A DNA stretch of 64,000 nucleotides from NCBI RefSeq assembly GCF_000255115.2, contig NC_018068.1, positions 1,893,977-1,957,976 of the forward strand, written 5' to 3'. The translations under genes were made by a program, and so were the position numbers. Below, in pieces: positions 9,170-17,325 of the stretch; position 1 is the first letter of the stretch; each line of letters starts with the position of its first letter. This DNA comes from Desulfosporosinus acidiphilus SJ4. Lineage in GTDB: Bacteria > Bacillota > Desulfitobacteriia > Desulfitobacteriales > Desulfitobacteriaceae. The notes beneath the pieces were generated by a model. It had not been told where the DNA came from. It did not search any database and was given only the letters and a program-made list of their open reading frames with translations.

Positions 9170-9757
9170 ATGAGCAGAAAAAAACAAAGGGTAAGATATG
9201 AGCTGGATAGCGGGGATATAAAAAGCTTAACAATTGAAGAGATAAAGGCGATACTTCGTGCGGCCGATGAACTTATTGCAACTGGGGGAAGGAGTATGCT
9301 AGCCAAGATTCTGAAGGGTTCCAAAGACAAAAAAGTGCTGGAGCATAGACTGGATCAATGTCCGGTGTATGGATACCATCGGGAACTGACCTTACAGGAA
9401 ATAACGCATCGGATTGATTGGATTATAAAGAAAGGCTACCTTGAAATTGAATACACGGACAGGCTGCCAATGCTTGTTTTCTCAAAAATAGGCTGGGAAA
9501 TTGAGAGGGAAACCTATGCGGGGGAGTTATTACAAAAGTTTGAACGACTTCTGGAAGGAAAAGACTACAGCTTTGTTCAGGAGTTGAAGGATAGGAACAG
9601 AGGAATGATTATACTGTTTCTTGATAAAATCAAACAGACCGGCAATGCCAGGTATATACCAATTCTGAAAGTCTGGAAGGAAATTGAATACAAAAAGGTG
9701 CAGGCTGAGATTCAGAAGGTCATTGATTATCTGCTGAAAGAGGGAACTATTTTTTAA
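9170..9757 (+). CDS. RQC-like winged-helix DNA-binding protein
   Basis: 195 residues, with a 54-base gap from the CxxC gene. The central part (GGRSMLAKILKGSKDKKVLEHRLDQCPVYGY, then LTLQEITHRIDWIIKKGYLEIEY and PMLVFSKIGWE) resembles the RQC winged helix of RecQ helicases: a helix with GRS..A.IL.G...., a turn, then a recognition helix and wing. No helicase domain is attached. This fits the stand-alone RQC-minor family of DNA-binding proteins. The C-terminal 60 residues are helical. It lies between zinc-finger genes in the island, so a shared DNA-targeting role with the TOTE protein is inferred. Confidence 0.6.
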   Translation: MSRKKQRVRYELDSGDIKSLTIEEIKAILRAADELIATGGRSMLAKILKGSKDKKVLEHRLDQCPVYGYHRELTLQEITHRIDWIIKKGYLEIEYTDRLPMLVFSKIGWEIERETYAGELLQKFERLLEGKDYSFVQELKDRNRGMIILFLDKIKQTGNARYIPILKVWKEIEYKKVQAEIQKVIDYLLKEGTIF

Positions 9758-9864
9758 TGAAGGGTTTGGGCAATAGCGGCAGCACAAATTCTGTGATTTC
9801 ACGACCGAATCCTACTTGAAAAGACAAAATTCAGACCTGTGAAGAGAGTACGAGGGTGGTAACA

Positions 9865-11589
9865 TTGAATCTTAACAACTTTGAAAACTACATCGAGAAA
9901 AAGATACTGGCAAGGGGCTATGACTACTACGAGAATAACTATGTAACGTCAGTTGAAGAAACTGAGGAGAATGTCTTTGAGGCAGAGGTTGAAGGCACTG
10001 AGCTCTACACGGTGGGGGTCGAACTTGATGATCAGGCAAACATAATCAATACCGGGTGCGATTGTCCCTATGATATGGGCGATTATTGCAAGCATCAGGT
10101 AGCAGCATTCCTTGCTGTACGGGATATTAAAAACAATCTATCCAAAGGAACTAACCAGATATCCCAAAATAGTATGGCCTCAGAATCTGTACTTAAATCC
10201 CCGGTTCCGAAGAAGCGAAAAGCGCCTAATATCGAAAAAATATTATCTGATAGAACCAAAGATGAACTGATTGAATTTTTGCTGGATATCGCCGCTGAAT
10301 ATGAAGAAATAAAGCGGCGAATTGAACTTAATTTTGATGATGGAGATGATGAGGCTGAACTTTCCAAGGCTATGGCTCTGATTCGTACCTATATCAATAA
10401 CAATTCAGATAGACATGGATTTGTAGCGTACGGAGACACCGGTGAAGCTGTCAGGGGTGCGGATCTGGTGCTGGAAAAGGCCCATTTTGCTTTAGAGCAG
10501 AATAAACCTGTGCATGCTTTACAACTTAGTCTTTGCGTCATCCAGGAAATGATGGATTTGCTTCAAGACGCAGATGACTCTGACGGTGTAATCGGTGAAG
10601 TGATTGAGGAAAGCTTAGCTATTATTAATGAAATGAGTGGGGATAAAGAACTAAAACTAATTCACAAAGAAAATATGTTTAATAAGCTGATCGAAGAAGC
10701 ATTACATCAACGATACATTGGCTGGACGGATTGGAGAATAGACCTTATAGAATGCTGTTCAGAGCTTGCCGACACTTCGGATTTACGAGGCAAATTGGAA
10801 AATTATTTAAGCATAATGCTGGAAAATGCAAAGGGAGATTCATGGGGTGTCAATTATTTAGCCGAGCGGGTTAATCTCATCCGCTATCATCAGGTTGAGA
10901 AACATGATGGGCAGAAAAAAGCACAGGAATTTATTGAAAATAACCTGCAATACTCCGACTTCAGGGAAATGGCAATTAAAAGCGCTATGAACAAAAAGGA
11001 TTATGACTATGTCATAAAGCTTACCCTTGATGGGGAGGACAAGGATAAAAGCCTGCATGGATTGGTAAACCAGTGGAAGAAATACAGGTACGAAGCCTTT
11101 AAACTTTCCAGGAAGATTAATGAACAGCGTGGTATGGCAACTGATTTTATTCTGGATGGAAGCTTTGATTATTACGAGGAATTGAAAAACACGTATACCA
11201 CAAATGAGTGGCCCTCTGTTTACCCCAAGATCATTTTTTTATTGGAAAACCAGAAGAAGACTTATCTGGATGTCTACCCCCGTATTCTAATAGAAGAAGG
11301 GGAAAAACAAAAATTACTTGAGTTCGTTCAAGGAAGTCCCTTATCGGTCGAGATTTATTACAGGCATCTTGTTCCTGAATTCAAGGAAGAGGTTTACCTG
11401 CTTTTTCTGCAAAATATTGAGCAGAGCGCTGCAAGAGCAGGTAATAGGAAAGATTATCAGAGGGTATGTGCTATTATTCGTAATCTTAAAAAAGCTGGTG
11501 GGAAAGAACGGGCAGCGGAAATCATTCAGAAACTTTATAACAAATATGCAAATAGACCGGCATTTAGGGATGAGTTATCTAGAATATAA
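9865..11589 (+). CDS. SWIM zinc-finger protein
   Basis: 574 residues from TTG 9865; GAGGGTG at 9852-9858 fits this start, while GTG 9856 overlaps that RBS. The N-terminal region has FENYIEKKILARGYDYYENNYV and then the SWIM motif CDCPYDMGDYCKH (CxC...CxH, near residues 65-80 in this numbering), a zinc finger that binds DNA or protein. A charged linker and about 400 residues of helical repeats follow. In other bacteria such SWIM proteins sit next to SNF2 or other helicases. Here the island helicase is the TOTE protein. Intact frame. Confidence 0.75.
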   Translation: MNLNNFENYIEKKILARGYDYYENNYVTSVEETEENVFEAEVEGTELYTVGVELDDQANIINTGCDCPYDMGDYCKHQVAAFLAVRDIKNNLSKGTNQISQNSMASESVLKSPVPKKRKAPNIEKILSDRTKDELIEFLLDIAAEYEEIKRRIELNFDDGDDEAELSKAMALIRTYINNNSDRHGFVAYGDTGEAVRGADLVLEKAHFALEQNKPVHALQLSLCVIQEMMDLLQDADDSDGVIGEVIEESLAIINEMSGDKELKLIHKENMFNKLIEEALHQRYIGWTDWRIDLIECCSELADTSDLRGKLENYLSIMLENAKGDSWGVNYLAERVNLIRYHQVEKHDGQKKAQEFIENNLQYSDFREMAIKSAMNKKDYDYVIKLTLDGEDKDKSLHGLVNQWKKYRYEAFKLSRKINEQRGMATDFILDGSFDYYEELKNTYTTNEWPSVYPKIIFLLENQKKTYLDVYPRILIEEGEKQKLLEFVQGSPLSVEIYYRHLVPEFKEEVYLLFLQNIEQSAARAGNRKDYQRVCAIIRNLKKAGGKERAAEIIQKLYNKYANRPAFRDELSRI

Positions 11590-12169
11590 ATGGGTATACA
11601 GAGGCAATGAGCTGAGCTGATACGGCTCGCTCGTTTCCTGATGTAAGTGGAGAACCGTAATATCAAATTATATGGAGTGAAAGTAAAGTGGATTTAGAAG
11701 AAAAATATCGAAACTATAGAAAAAGGCAAGTTGGACTACACATGGCAATTTTGAAGGGGTTTGTAAGCGCAAAATGGTTTACGGATGAGTTCTCCGGTGG
11801 GTGCTAACATAGCAACAATAGAGAACTCGGAGGAAACATCGATACCAACTACGAAATCGTTAAGAAACTGAGACAAACTAACACAACCCTTCAAACAGAT
11901 GGATCAGAGCATCCACTAGAAAGAATGTCAAACAATCTTGCAGTTGAAACAGGTAATACTAAAGTAGTGACCCAACCAGCTAAACATCGAATCATTCTTG
12001 TGGAGTGACACGCTATATCACGGATAAGACCTCAAAAGAGGGATCCAAAGTGGGACGCACATCTATCTCTCTGACAAAAGTGATTATAGCACGATATTTA
12101 GTGATAGATATCATAGAGTGTCAACTAATTCATCTGAACAATGAGGAATAGGTTGTCAAAGAACGTTCG
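11590..12169 (+). other. gene-free stretch with decayed coding fragments
   Basis: No intact gene. A 39-codon frame from GTG 11688 (VDLEEKYRNYRKRQVG..., stop at 11805-11807) and two further in-frame pieces (about 11820-12006 and 12012-12148) look like fragments of one or more genes broken by stops and a shift; I could not name the family. The stretch ends where the integrase fragment begins. Confidence 0.4.
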
Positions 12170-12715
12170 GGTAGGTTTTGAAGACCTGAACCCTATATTT
12201 ATCTTACAAGAAGTGGTGAAAACCAGTCCTTGATCCTGATAATCTACTCCTGGGACTGATTTTTATCTTTGCTGCAAGATTCTCCATAAACGTAAGGCAA
12301 TAGCAACTTCCTGGGTATTGGTAAAATACGCTTGGATTTTTTTGTCTTTGAGGATTTAAAAATTAATCCTTCCGCATTTGTTCTCGAAACAGCCTCTTTT
12401 ATCGAGATGGTGTAGTTCTTTAAATTAACATTTTCCCATAGTCCGTCCCGTACCGATAGCTAATAAAAAAGCAGCTCTCCATTTGGGGCCAATTTTTGGA
12501 GAGCCTAAGATGTCTATGAATTTGTTCATTTCATTAACAGTTAATGCCTTTGCTTCTTTATCATCAAGTTTCGGTAACGTAACACCTTCGCAAGGATTCC
12601 AACTCAGGAGATGAGTGCTTTTCGCCTTTTTCAGGCATGAACGAACAATTTGATGATTCCTCCGAACGGGGGCCGGGGCCTTCTTGTCATTAACACAAGC
12701 CGTTTAGATTTCGAC
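12170..12715 (-). pseudogene. tyrosine integrase, N-terminal/middle fragment
   Basis: On the minus strand the frame reads KKAPAPVRRNHQIVRSCLKK, NPCEGVTLPKLDDKEAKALT, EMNKFIDILGSPKIGPKWRA and FLLAIGTG, typical of the core-binding domain and the start of the catalytic domain of ICE/phage tyrosine integrases. The GLRLGE box that holds the first catalytic Arg is damaged, and after it come shifted pieces (NLKNYTISIKEAVSR, EVAIALRLWRILQQR, DYQDQGLVFTT). The C-terminal half is absent. It has the same orientation as the C-terminal integrase fragment at 984-1302, which supplies the complementary half. Confidence 0.65.
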
Positions 12716-12897
12716 ATAATTAAGGATGACTCCGTTTTGTTTCCTAGCATAACATGGAACAAAACAGATAGGGATTGCCTTCTAAACTTGTAAGGTCCCT
12801 GTGATAATTACTAGGTTTTATTACAAAATACCATAATTAGGTTGGTAATTTTAAAAAGACCTCCCATTAATCGAAGGCCTTTAATCTATTCCTGATT

Positions 12898-13464
12898 TTA
12901 TTGTAAATAAGTAGGGCAGGAACTTTCTGCACTGCTATCATTATAAGGCATAACTGTCAACGACTCTGCTTTTGCGTTATTTGCAATGACTCTTCTTTCG
13001 TTGAATAGTGATTTATCCCCAAATATCACTATAGCCCAAGAAGCAATAAATCCCGTAACCGCATTTGTTAAAGAATAGGATAAGGTGCTATTACTGTCTT
13101 TGGGCGAAACTTTATTTTTTGCAAAGCCACTTAAGAGCGCATTAGTGATACTGCCTGCAATCGAACCTAAAACAATACCCTTTAAGGGCCATTTATTTAA
13201 ACCAGCCTTTGTAAAGCTCCATACCATAAATATACCATTCACCGCATTTAAACCAAAAGTCATCCAAGCTCCTAACATTTGACCACTCCATTGTTTAGCC
13301 TGCCTTCGACTACTCACCCAAACGCCTGCAGCAGTTGTCCAATAAGGACGTTTAGAAATATTCAGTTTATAAGATGTGTAATCAAAGATTGATTGAACGA
13401 TAAAAGCTAACCCTCCCGCAAGGATGCCTAACAACATTCGATCTTTAGTTTTTGGAATGTTCAT
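12898..13464 (-). CDS. predicted membrane protein
   Basis: 188 residues with AAAGGAGG well placed before the ATG. Four hydrophobic segments are visible: near residues 10-30 (LLGILAGGLAFIVQSIFDY), 65-85 (MLGAWMTFGLNAVNGIFMVW), 90-115 and 130-150 (ITNALLSG..., TNAVTGFIASWAIVIFG). A basic cytoplasmic loop (SSRRQAKQW) lies between the first two. The last 35 residues are polar. I do not recognise a family. It is convergent with the integrase side and has its own promoter region at 13465-13640. Confidence 0.6.
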   Translation of the reverse strand: MNIPKTKDRMLLGILAGGLAFIVQSIFDYTSYKLNISKRPYWTTAAGVWVSSRRQAKQWSGQMLGAWMTFGLNAVNGIFMVWSFTKAGLNKWPLKGIVLGSIAGSITNALLSGFAKNKVSPKDSNSTLSYSLTNAVTGFIASWAIVIFGDKSLFNERRVIANNAKAESLTVMPYNDSSAESSCPTYLQ

Positions 13465-13643
13465 AAGAAAAACCTCCTTTTTAAACTTATTACAATTCGA
13501 TTTTTAGCACAAATTAATTTAAATTAGTGTTCTCAAAAATATTTTATTTCTTCATGTAACATTTTCCATGCGGTCAAAAACAAAATGCCATATATCCCCT
13601 CAGAATGGAAGTCCTAGCCCAGCGGCATAGTAGTTAAGCTTTG

Positions 13644-13672
13644 TTGACAAATTAATATGTCTAACATATAAT
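13644..13672 (+). promoter_or_regulatory. consensus sigma-A promoter
   Basis: TTGACA (13644-13649), 17-base spacer, TATAAT (13667-13672): a perfect vegetative promoter, rare in this window. It drives the structured leader that follows, with a start expected near 13679. Confidence 0.8.
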
Positions 13673-13679
13673 GTAAAAA

Positions 13680-13833
13680 AATTGGATCAATATAAAGATT
13701 TATAGCTTTACTAATAGAGCAGGCGATACACTTCGATAAAGTGTGTGGGGCTGGGCCGGCGGAAGAACTGGCAGCAGGATAAAATACCTGTGGGACTATA
13801 ATTCTAATATAATTAGAATCCCACAGGTATTTT
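13680..13833 (+). ncRNA. candidate structured leader RNA or small RNA
   Basis: From the expected start near 13679 to the hairpin end is about 155 nt without a gene. Helices seen: ACACTT/AAGTGT near 13730-13745, GCTG...CAGC around 13750-13775, and CAGG/CCTG (13775-13790). The last uses the same CCTG as the left arm of the large hairpin at 13781-13833, so the two are mutually exclusive, as in an antiterminator/terminator switch. I do not match it to a known riboswitch class. It could regulate the membrane-protein ORF downstream or be a free small RNA. Confidence 0.45.
13781..13833 (+). terminator. long hairpin at the leader end
   Basis: AAAATACCTGTGGGA (13781-13795) pairs with TCCCACAGGTATTTT (13819-13833), and the interior adds ATTCTAAT/ATTAGAAT, so nearly the whole 53 bases fold back. 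The T-run is short, so it may act as an attenuator as well as a terminator. Confidence 0.6.
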
Positions 13834-13854
13834 CGTTAAATGGGGGTAGCATCT

Positions 13855-14217
13855 GTGAATATGCTGTGTTTTAGCATTATACATAAAAATAAATTTTTTT
13901 GTTTAATATTTCTCTTACTATTTTCGTTGATGTCTGTGTATATGCCTCATAGCTTAGTTGAGAACTCAGAGCAACATATTTATGAAACAACGTTTAATTT
14001 TATTATAAATAATAACAAACCAATTATAAATTTGAGAAATTTACATGAGAAATTAAAGTCATTTATTAGCAAGCTATTTAGAATGACACTAATACTATTG
14101 AATAGGGGCGTTTTAGCAGCTATTCTCATAAATATGTTCATTATGCGACTAGGACGCTTTTCTAAAGAGTCTATTCATCATGCATTCCTTTTCCTCTGTT
14201 TCAAGATCAAAAAATAG
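13855..14217 (+). CDS. hypothetical small membrane protein
   Basis: About 120 residues from GTG 13855, with GGGGGT 7 bases upstream; an ATG lies at 13861. There is one strong hydrophobic segment (FFCLIFLLLFSLMSVYM, about residues 14-30) and another near 80-100 (MTLILLNRGVLAAILINMFIM). No family recognised. It follows the structured leader directly and overlaps the next small ORF by 38 bases in another frame. The protein is AT-rich and low in conserved-looking motifs, so it may not be real. Confidence 0.35.
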   Translation: MNMLCFSIIHKNKFFCLIFLLLFSLMSVYMPHSLVENSEQHIYETTFNFIINNNKPIINLRNLHEKLKSFISKLFRMTLILLNRGVLAAILINMFIMRLGRFSKESIHHAFLFLCFKIKK

Positions 14218-14398
14218 AGGACATTACCCGGATCCGAATCATGGAGGCGGGCATTATAAAAGGCCGCATGGCTCGGGAGGAATACTAGGTAAAATATTTG
14301 AGGCCTTGACAGGTTCGAGAAGGCATTCACTGTCTGGTTCAAATCGCTACGACAGGTATTCTTCGAGTCATCATCATCGTAAGAGTTCATGGTCTTAA
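14180..14398 (+). CDS. small His/Ser/Gly/Arg-rich protein before the kinase
   Basis: 72 residues, strongly basic, with GHYPDPNHGGGHYKRPHGSGG and ending YSSSHHHRKSSWS. It is serine-rich, so it could be a kinase substrate or adaptor. Its last codons overlap the kinase start (ATGGTCTTAA), an arrangement typical of translational coupling, which argues that it is translated. No signal peptide or membrane segment is seen, and the RBS is poor. Function unknown; the link to the kinase is inferred from overlap and composition. Confidence 0.5.
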   Translation: MHSFSSVSRSKNRGHYPDPNHGGGHYKRPHGSGGILGKIFEALTGSRRHSLSGSNRYDRYSSSHHHRKSSWS

Positions 14399-15120
14399 AC
14401 CTATTTAGACGGGACAAATTATTTAATCCGTATGAGCAAATAGCTGATTATACCATCGAGAAAACGATAGGAGAGGGCCGGTTTGGTATCTGCTATCAGG
14501 TTTCTCAGGATCAGAAATCGTATATTCTCAAGCAACTAAAAAGGGGAATGCTCAAGAAAGCCGGAGTAAAGGCTCGGTTTGAGGAGGAAATTCTTAGGAG
14601 CTTACATCATGAGAGCGTTCCTCGGTTTATTAAAAAGATTGAATGTAAGGACTTCTATGGCTACGTACTTGAATTTAAGGCAGGTAAAACGTTCGAAGAT
14701 ATAATTTATCTTGACAAACACGTGTTTGAAAGAGCGGAGATCTATAAAGTAGGACGCCAACTTGTCGAAATTTTAAAGTACTTGCATTCAAAGAGTATAG
14801 TCCATAGAGACATAAGGGTGCCAAATACATTGTATGATGGTCAAAAGGTTAACCTTGTTGATTTTGGGCTTGCTCGTTGGATTAATAACGAGAAATACAG
14901 GGCAGATATGGATTTCGCATTTTTGGGAGACTTTCTTCTGCACCTGTATTACTCTTCTTTTGAACTCAAAGGCTTCAAGAAGCGCCCTTGGTATAACGAA
15001 TTGCTGTTGCAGCCAAAGGAACTGTTACTTTTAAAAAGGCTAATGGGTGTTGATCAACGGTATACAAGTATCTTTGACGTTGAACAAGATTTTCACGAGA
15101 CGTTTGAAGCTAATAAATAA
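14389..15120 (+). CDS. eukaryotic-like protein kinase, compact
   Basis: 243 residues, little more than a kinase core. Seen in order: glycine loop TIGEGRFGICY (about 26-36), an invariant-type Lys in YILKQL (about 48), a Glu in the following helix, VHRDIRVPN (HRD loop, about 138-146) and VDFGLAR (DFG, about 156-162). The catalytic-loop Lys of HRDLKxxN is Arg here, and no clear APE motif follows DFG. There is no transmembrane or PASTA region. It is likely a cytoplasmic Ser/Thr-type kinase of the small bacterial kind; the substrate is unknown. The preceding small serine-rich ORF is a candidate partner. Confidence 0.8.
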   Translation: MVLNLFRRDKLFNPYEQIADYTIEKTIGEGRFGICYQVSQDQKSYILKQLKRGMLKKAGVKARFEEEILRSLHHESVPRFIKKIECKDFYGYVLEFKAGKTFEDIIYLDKHVFERAEIYKVGRQLVEILKYLHSKSIVHRDIRVPNTLYDGQKVNLVDFGLARWINNEKYRADMDFAFLGDFLLHLYYSSFELKGFKKRPWYNELLLQPKELLLLKRLMGVDQRYTSIFDVEQDFHETFEANK

Positions 15121-15762
15121 AGAGGTGTAGTGCAACGGTGGATTAAGAAGAGAGAGTGGGCTTGGGAAAAATCTGATCGTTGCAGCACTTGGCGGAAACA
15201 ACCTAAACTAATCCTTCGTGATTTCTTGGGTCCAAGATTTCAATATCTCCATTTAAATCTCATGAAAGTTTTGAAGTTAAATATATTGACTTAGCATACT
15301 TACACGTTTGGAGATTATATTCAGGAAATTGTGATAAGAACTTAAAAAAGAAATCGTTCATAAGGAAAACTTAAGAAATTAATAAGAAATTATTTAAAAA
15401 AGGCCTATCCCTCTTCGGTAGAATGAAGTTACCGAACGGATGGGCTTATTTTGATTTTTCTCATCGCTTAGTTGAGCCGGACACATCGGGGTATGCGAGA
15501 ATTTTTGCCTTTTTGTATGAAACCAGTCGAAGCTTCTAAATGAAAAATACAGACTTTAGGAGTCTAAACATCATAATTGTGGTAAAATAGTTAATACGGT
15601 TATTTTAGCCCTTTTTTATAGCCGAATTTATAACTAAAAAAATATAAAGCCTTTTTACGACGGGTAAATTGCATAATACTTTATTTTAGCCTTTTGATAC
15701 AGTCATAGATAAAGATGTATAACCCTTGGCTTTGTGTTTTTATAATGGAGTGTAATTTTTTG
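15121..15762. other. non-coding stretch with one terminator
   Basis: About 640 bases without a credible gene. A hairpin near 15131-15190 (GTGCAACG...CGTTGCAGCAC) and the terminator at 15401-15447 are the only clear structures. The rest is AT-rich and holds the promoter region of the FemX-like gene. Confidence 0.5.
15401..15447 (+). terminator. hairpin terminator after the kinase region
   Basis: Outer arms AGGCCTATCC and GGATGGGCTT (with mismatches) and inner arms TCGGTA/TACCGA, then T-rich sequence. Confidence 0.55.
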
Positions 15763-16890
15763 ATGTTGAAAGTTGACAAAATAAGTGTAGAAACCTATTA
15801 TTCGTTTATTTCTCAAGCCGATTTAGGCAATTTTATGCAGTATCCTTCTTGGGCTAAGGTCAAAACCGAGTGGACCAGCGATTTATTGGGGTGGTTCACC
15901 TCGGACAACAAATTGGCAGGATGTGGTTTGGTTTTATACCGGAAAATGCCATACCTTAACCGGTACCTGGCTTATTGTCCCCGCGGCCCGATTATTGATT
16001 GGCAGAGCCCTAACCTCAAGGAATGGTTTGAACCTTTTTTTGCCTATTTGAAAAGCAAGCATGTTTTCAGTGTTAAAATCGACCCTCCTGTGGTACAGGC
16101 AAAATGGTATACTCCCACAATTAAAAAATTTTTAGAGCAAGCTCGCGAACAGGGCAGCTCTGGTAAAATTTTGCGTGATTTGCCACCTGACGAGGACCAC
16201 CCAACTGCCAAACAGGTCCAACAACAATTACGGCAACTCGGTTGGCAGAAGCAGAGAGGGGATACGGGTTTCGCCGCGTCTCAACCCGAATATGTTTACC
16301 GCCTGCCCTTAAAGGGACGCAGCTTGGATGAGGTCTTCGCCTGTTTTCATACCAACTGGAGGCGCAACGTTAAAAAGGCTGATCGTTTAGGTGTCAAGGT
16401 CCGAATCGGGACAGAACAGGATTTGCCGGCTTTTTATGAGTTGCTGAAGGTAACATCAGAACGGGATCAATTCAGGGTGCGCAGTTTCTCCTACTTTTCT
16501 AATATGTACCAGTCATTAAAGGCCGAAGCAGCAGATCGGATTACTCTTTATCTGGCGGAAGACGAAGAGGAATTATTGGCTGCTACCTTAGCCGTGCATT
16601 CCAACTTTCACTCATGGTATCTTTACGGGGCAAGCAGCAATGTAAAACGGGAAAAGGCCCCTAATCATGCAATCCAGTGGCGTATGATTCAAAATGCCTA
16701 TCAGCTTAATTCCCACACCTATGATTTTAGAGGCATCAGCCCCACCCTGGATGAATCTGACCACCTTTTTGGGTTGTTGCGATTTAAATTGGGCTTTGGA
16801 GGCGAGGCCTGTGAAATGATTGGTGCTTGGGACTATCCTCTGCAGCCTTTATTACACCGGGCTTTTCAGCTATATTTAAAGCGGCGATAG
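15763..16890 (+). CDS. FemX/FemAB-family peptidoglycan aminoacyltransferase
   Basis: 375 residues from ATG 15763; TGGAGTG lies 10 bases upstream and is itself part of the alternative ATG 15745. Family landmarks: SQADLGNFMQYPSWAKVK at the N-terminus, RGPIIDW, the first GNAT-like domain to about residue 180, then CFHTNWRRNVKKADRLGVKV and YDFRGISPTLDESDHLFGLLRFKLGFGG near the C-terminus. Fem proteins move an amino acid from aminoacyl-tRNA to the lipid II stem peptide to build the cross-bridge. There is no long coiled-coil insert, so it resembles the short FemX/FmhB-type form. Monocistronic. Confidence 0.85.
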   Translation: MLKVDKISVETYYSFISQADLGNFMQYPSWAKVKTEWTSDLLGWFTSDNKLAGCGLVLYRKMPYLNRYLAYCPRGPIIDWQSPNLKEWFEPFFAYLKSKHVFSVKIDPPVVQAKWYTPTIKKFLEQAREQGSSGKILRDLPPDEDHPTAKQVQQQLRQLGWQKQRGDTGFAASQPEYVYRLPLKGRSLDEVFACFHTNWRRNVKKADRLGVKVRIGTEQDLPAFYELLKVTSERDQFRVRSFSYFSNMYQSLKAEAADRITLYLAEDEEELLAATLAVHSNFHSWYLYGASSNVKREKAPNHAIQWRMIQNAYQLNSHTYDFRGISPTLDESDHLFGLLRFKLGFGGEACEMIGAWDYPLQPLLHRAFQLYLKRR

Positions 16891-17325
16891 GGTAGTGTAC
16901 TAAATTGGGTTTGAACGAAAAATTGGACAAGTTTATTAGTTTCGTTGGTACACTTTTGCTTATATTCTTGCTCTATTACCGTATCCGTTATTTGCATTTC
17001 AGAAATATGTAGTTACCTATAGTTAACTATGCTTGTATTTATCTATGCTTGGTTTATTTATTTCAATAGACGTTATTCAATTTGGACGAAGGTTATATGA
17101 TAAATTCAGCGAAAAACAGGCTCAGCGGTAACTTCGTTGGGTCTATTTCTTTGTCTGTGCGATATTAACCCGCAATAGGCTCGTCTATGCGGGTTGTTTT
17201 CCAGCTCTGTACGCGGAATATGCTAAGGGAACTATCAGCGCAAAATTAATATTATTATTTTTACACTTAATTCAAATAATATAGAGGAAATTTAGATAAA
17301 TAGTATGAATAAGGAGTTGAGTACT
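16891..17325 (+). other. intergenic stretch with terminator
   Basis: No gene seen. The hairpin AACCCGCA/TGCGGGTT at 17167-17195 followed by GTTTT is a likely terminator. The rest is AT-rich, with the promoter region of the next gene near its end. Confidence 0.5.

Noticed and set aside
14335-14365. GTTCAAATCG...GACAGG, resembling the tRNA-Pro 3' end as a possible right attachment site
   Set aside because: The match is only about 10 bases without gaps and lies in a coding frame with its own composition; not good enough for an attachment repeat.
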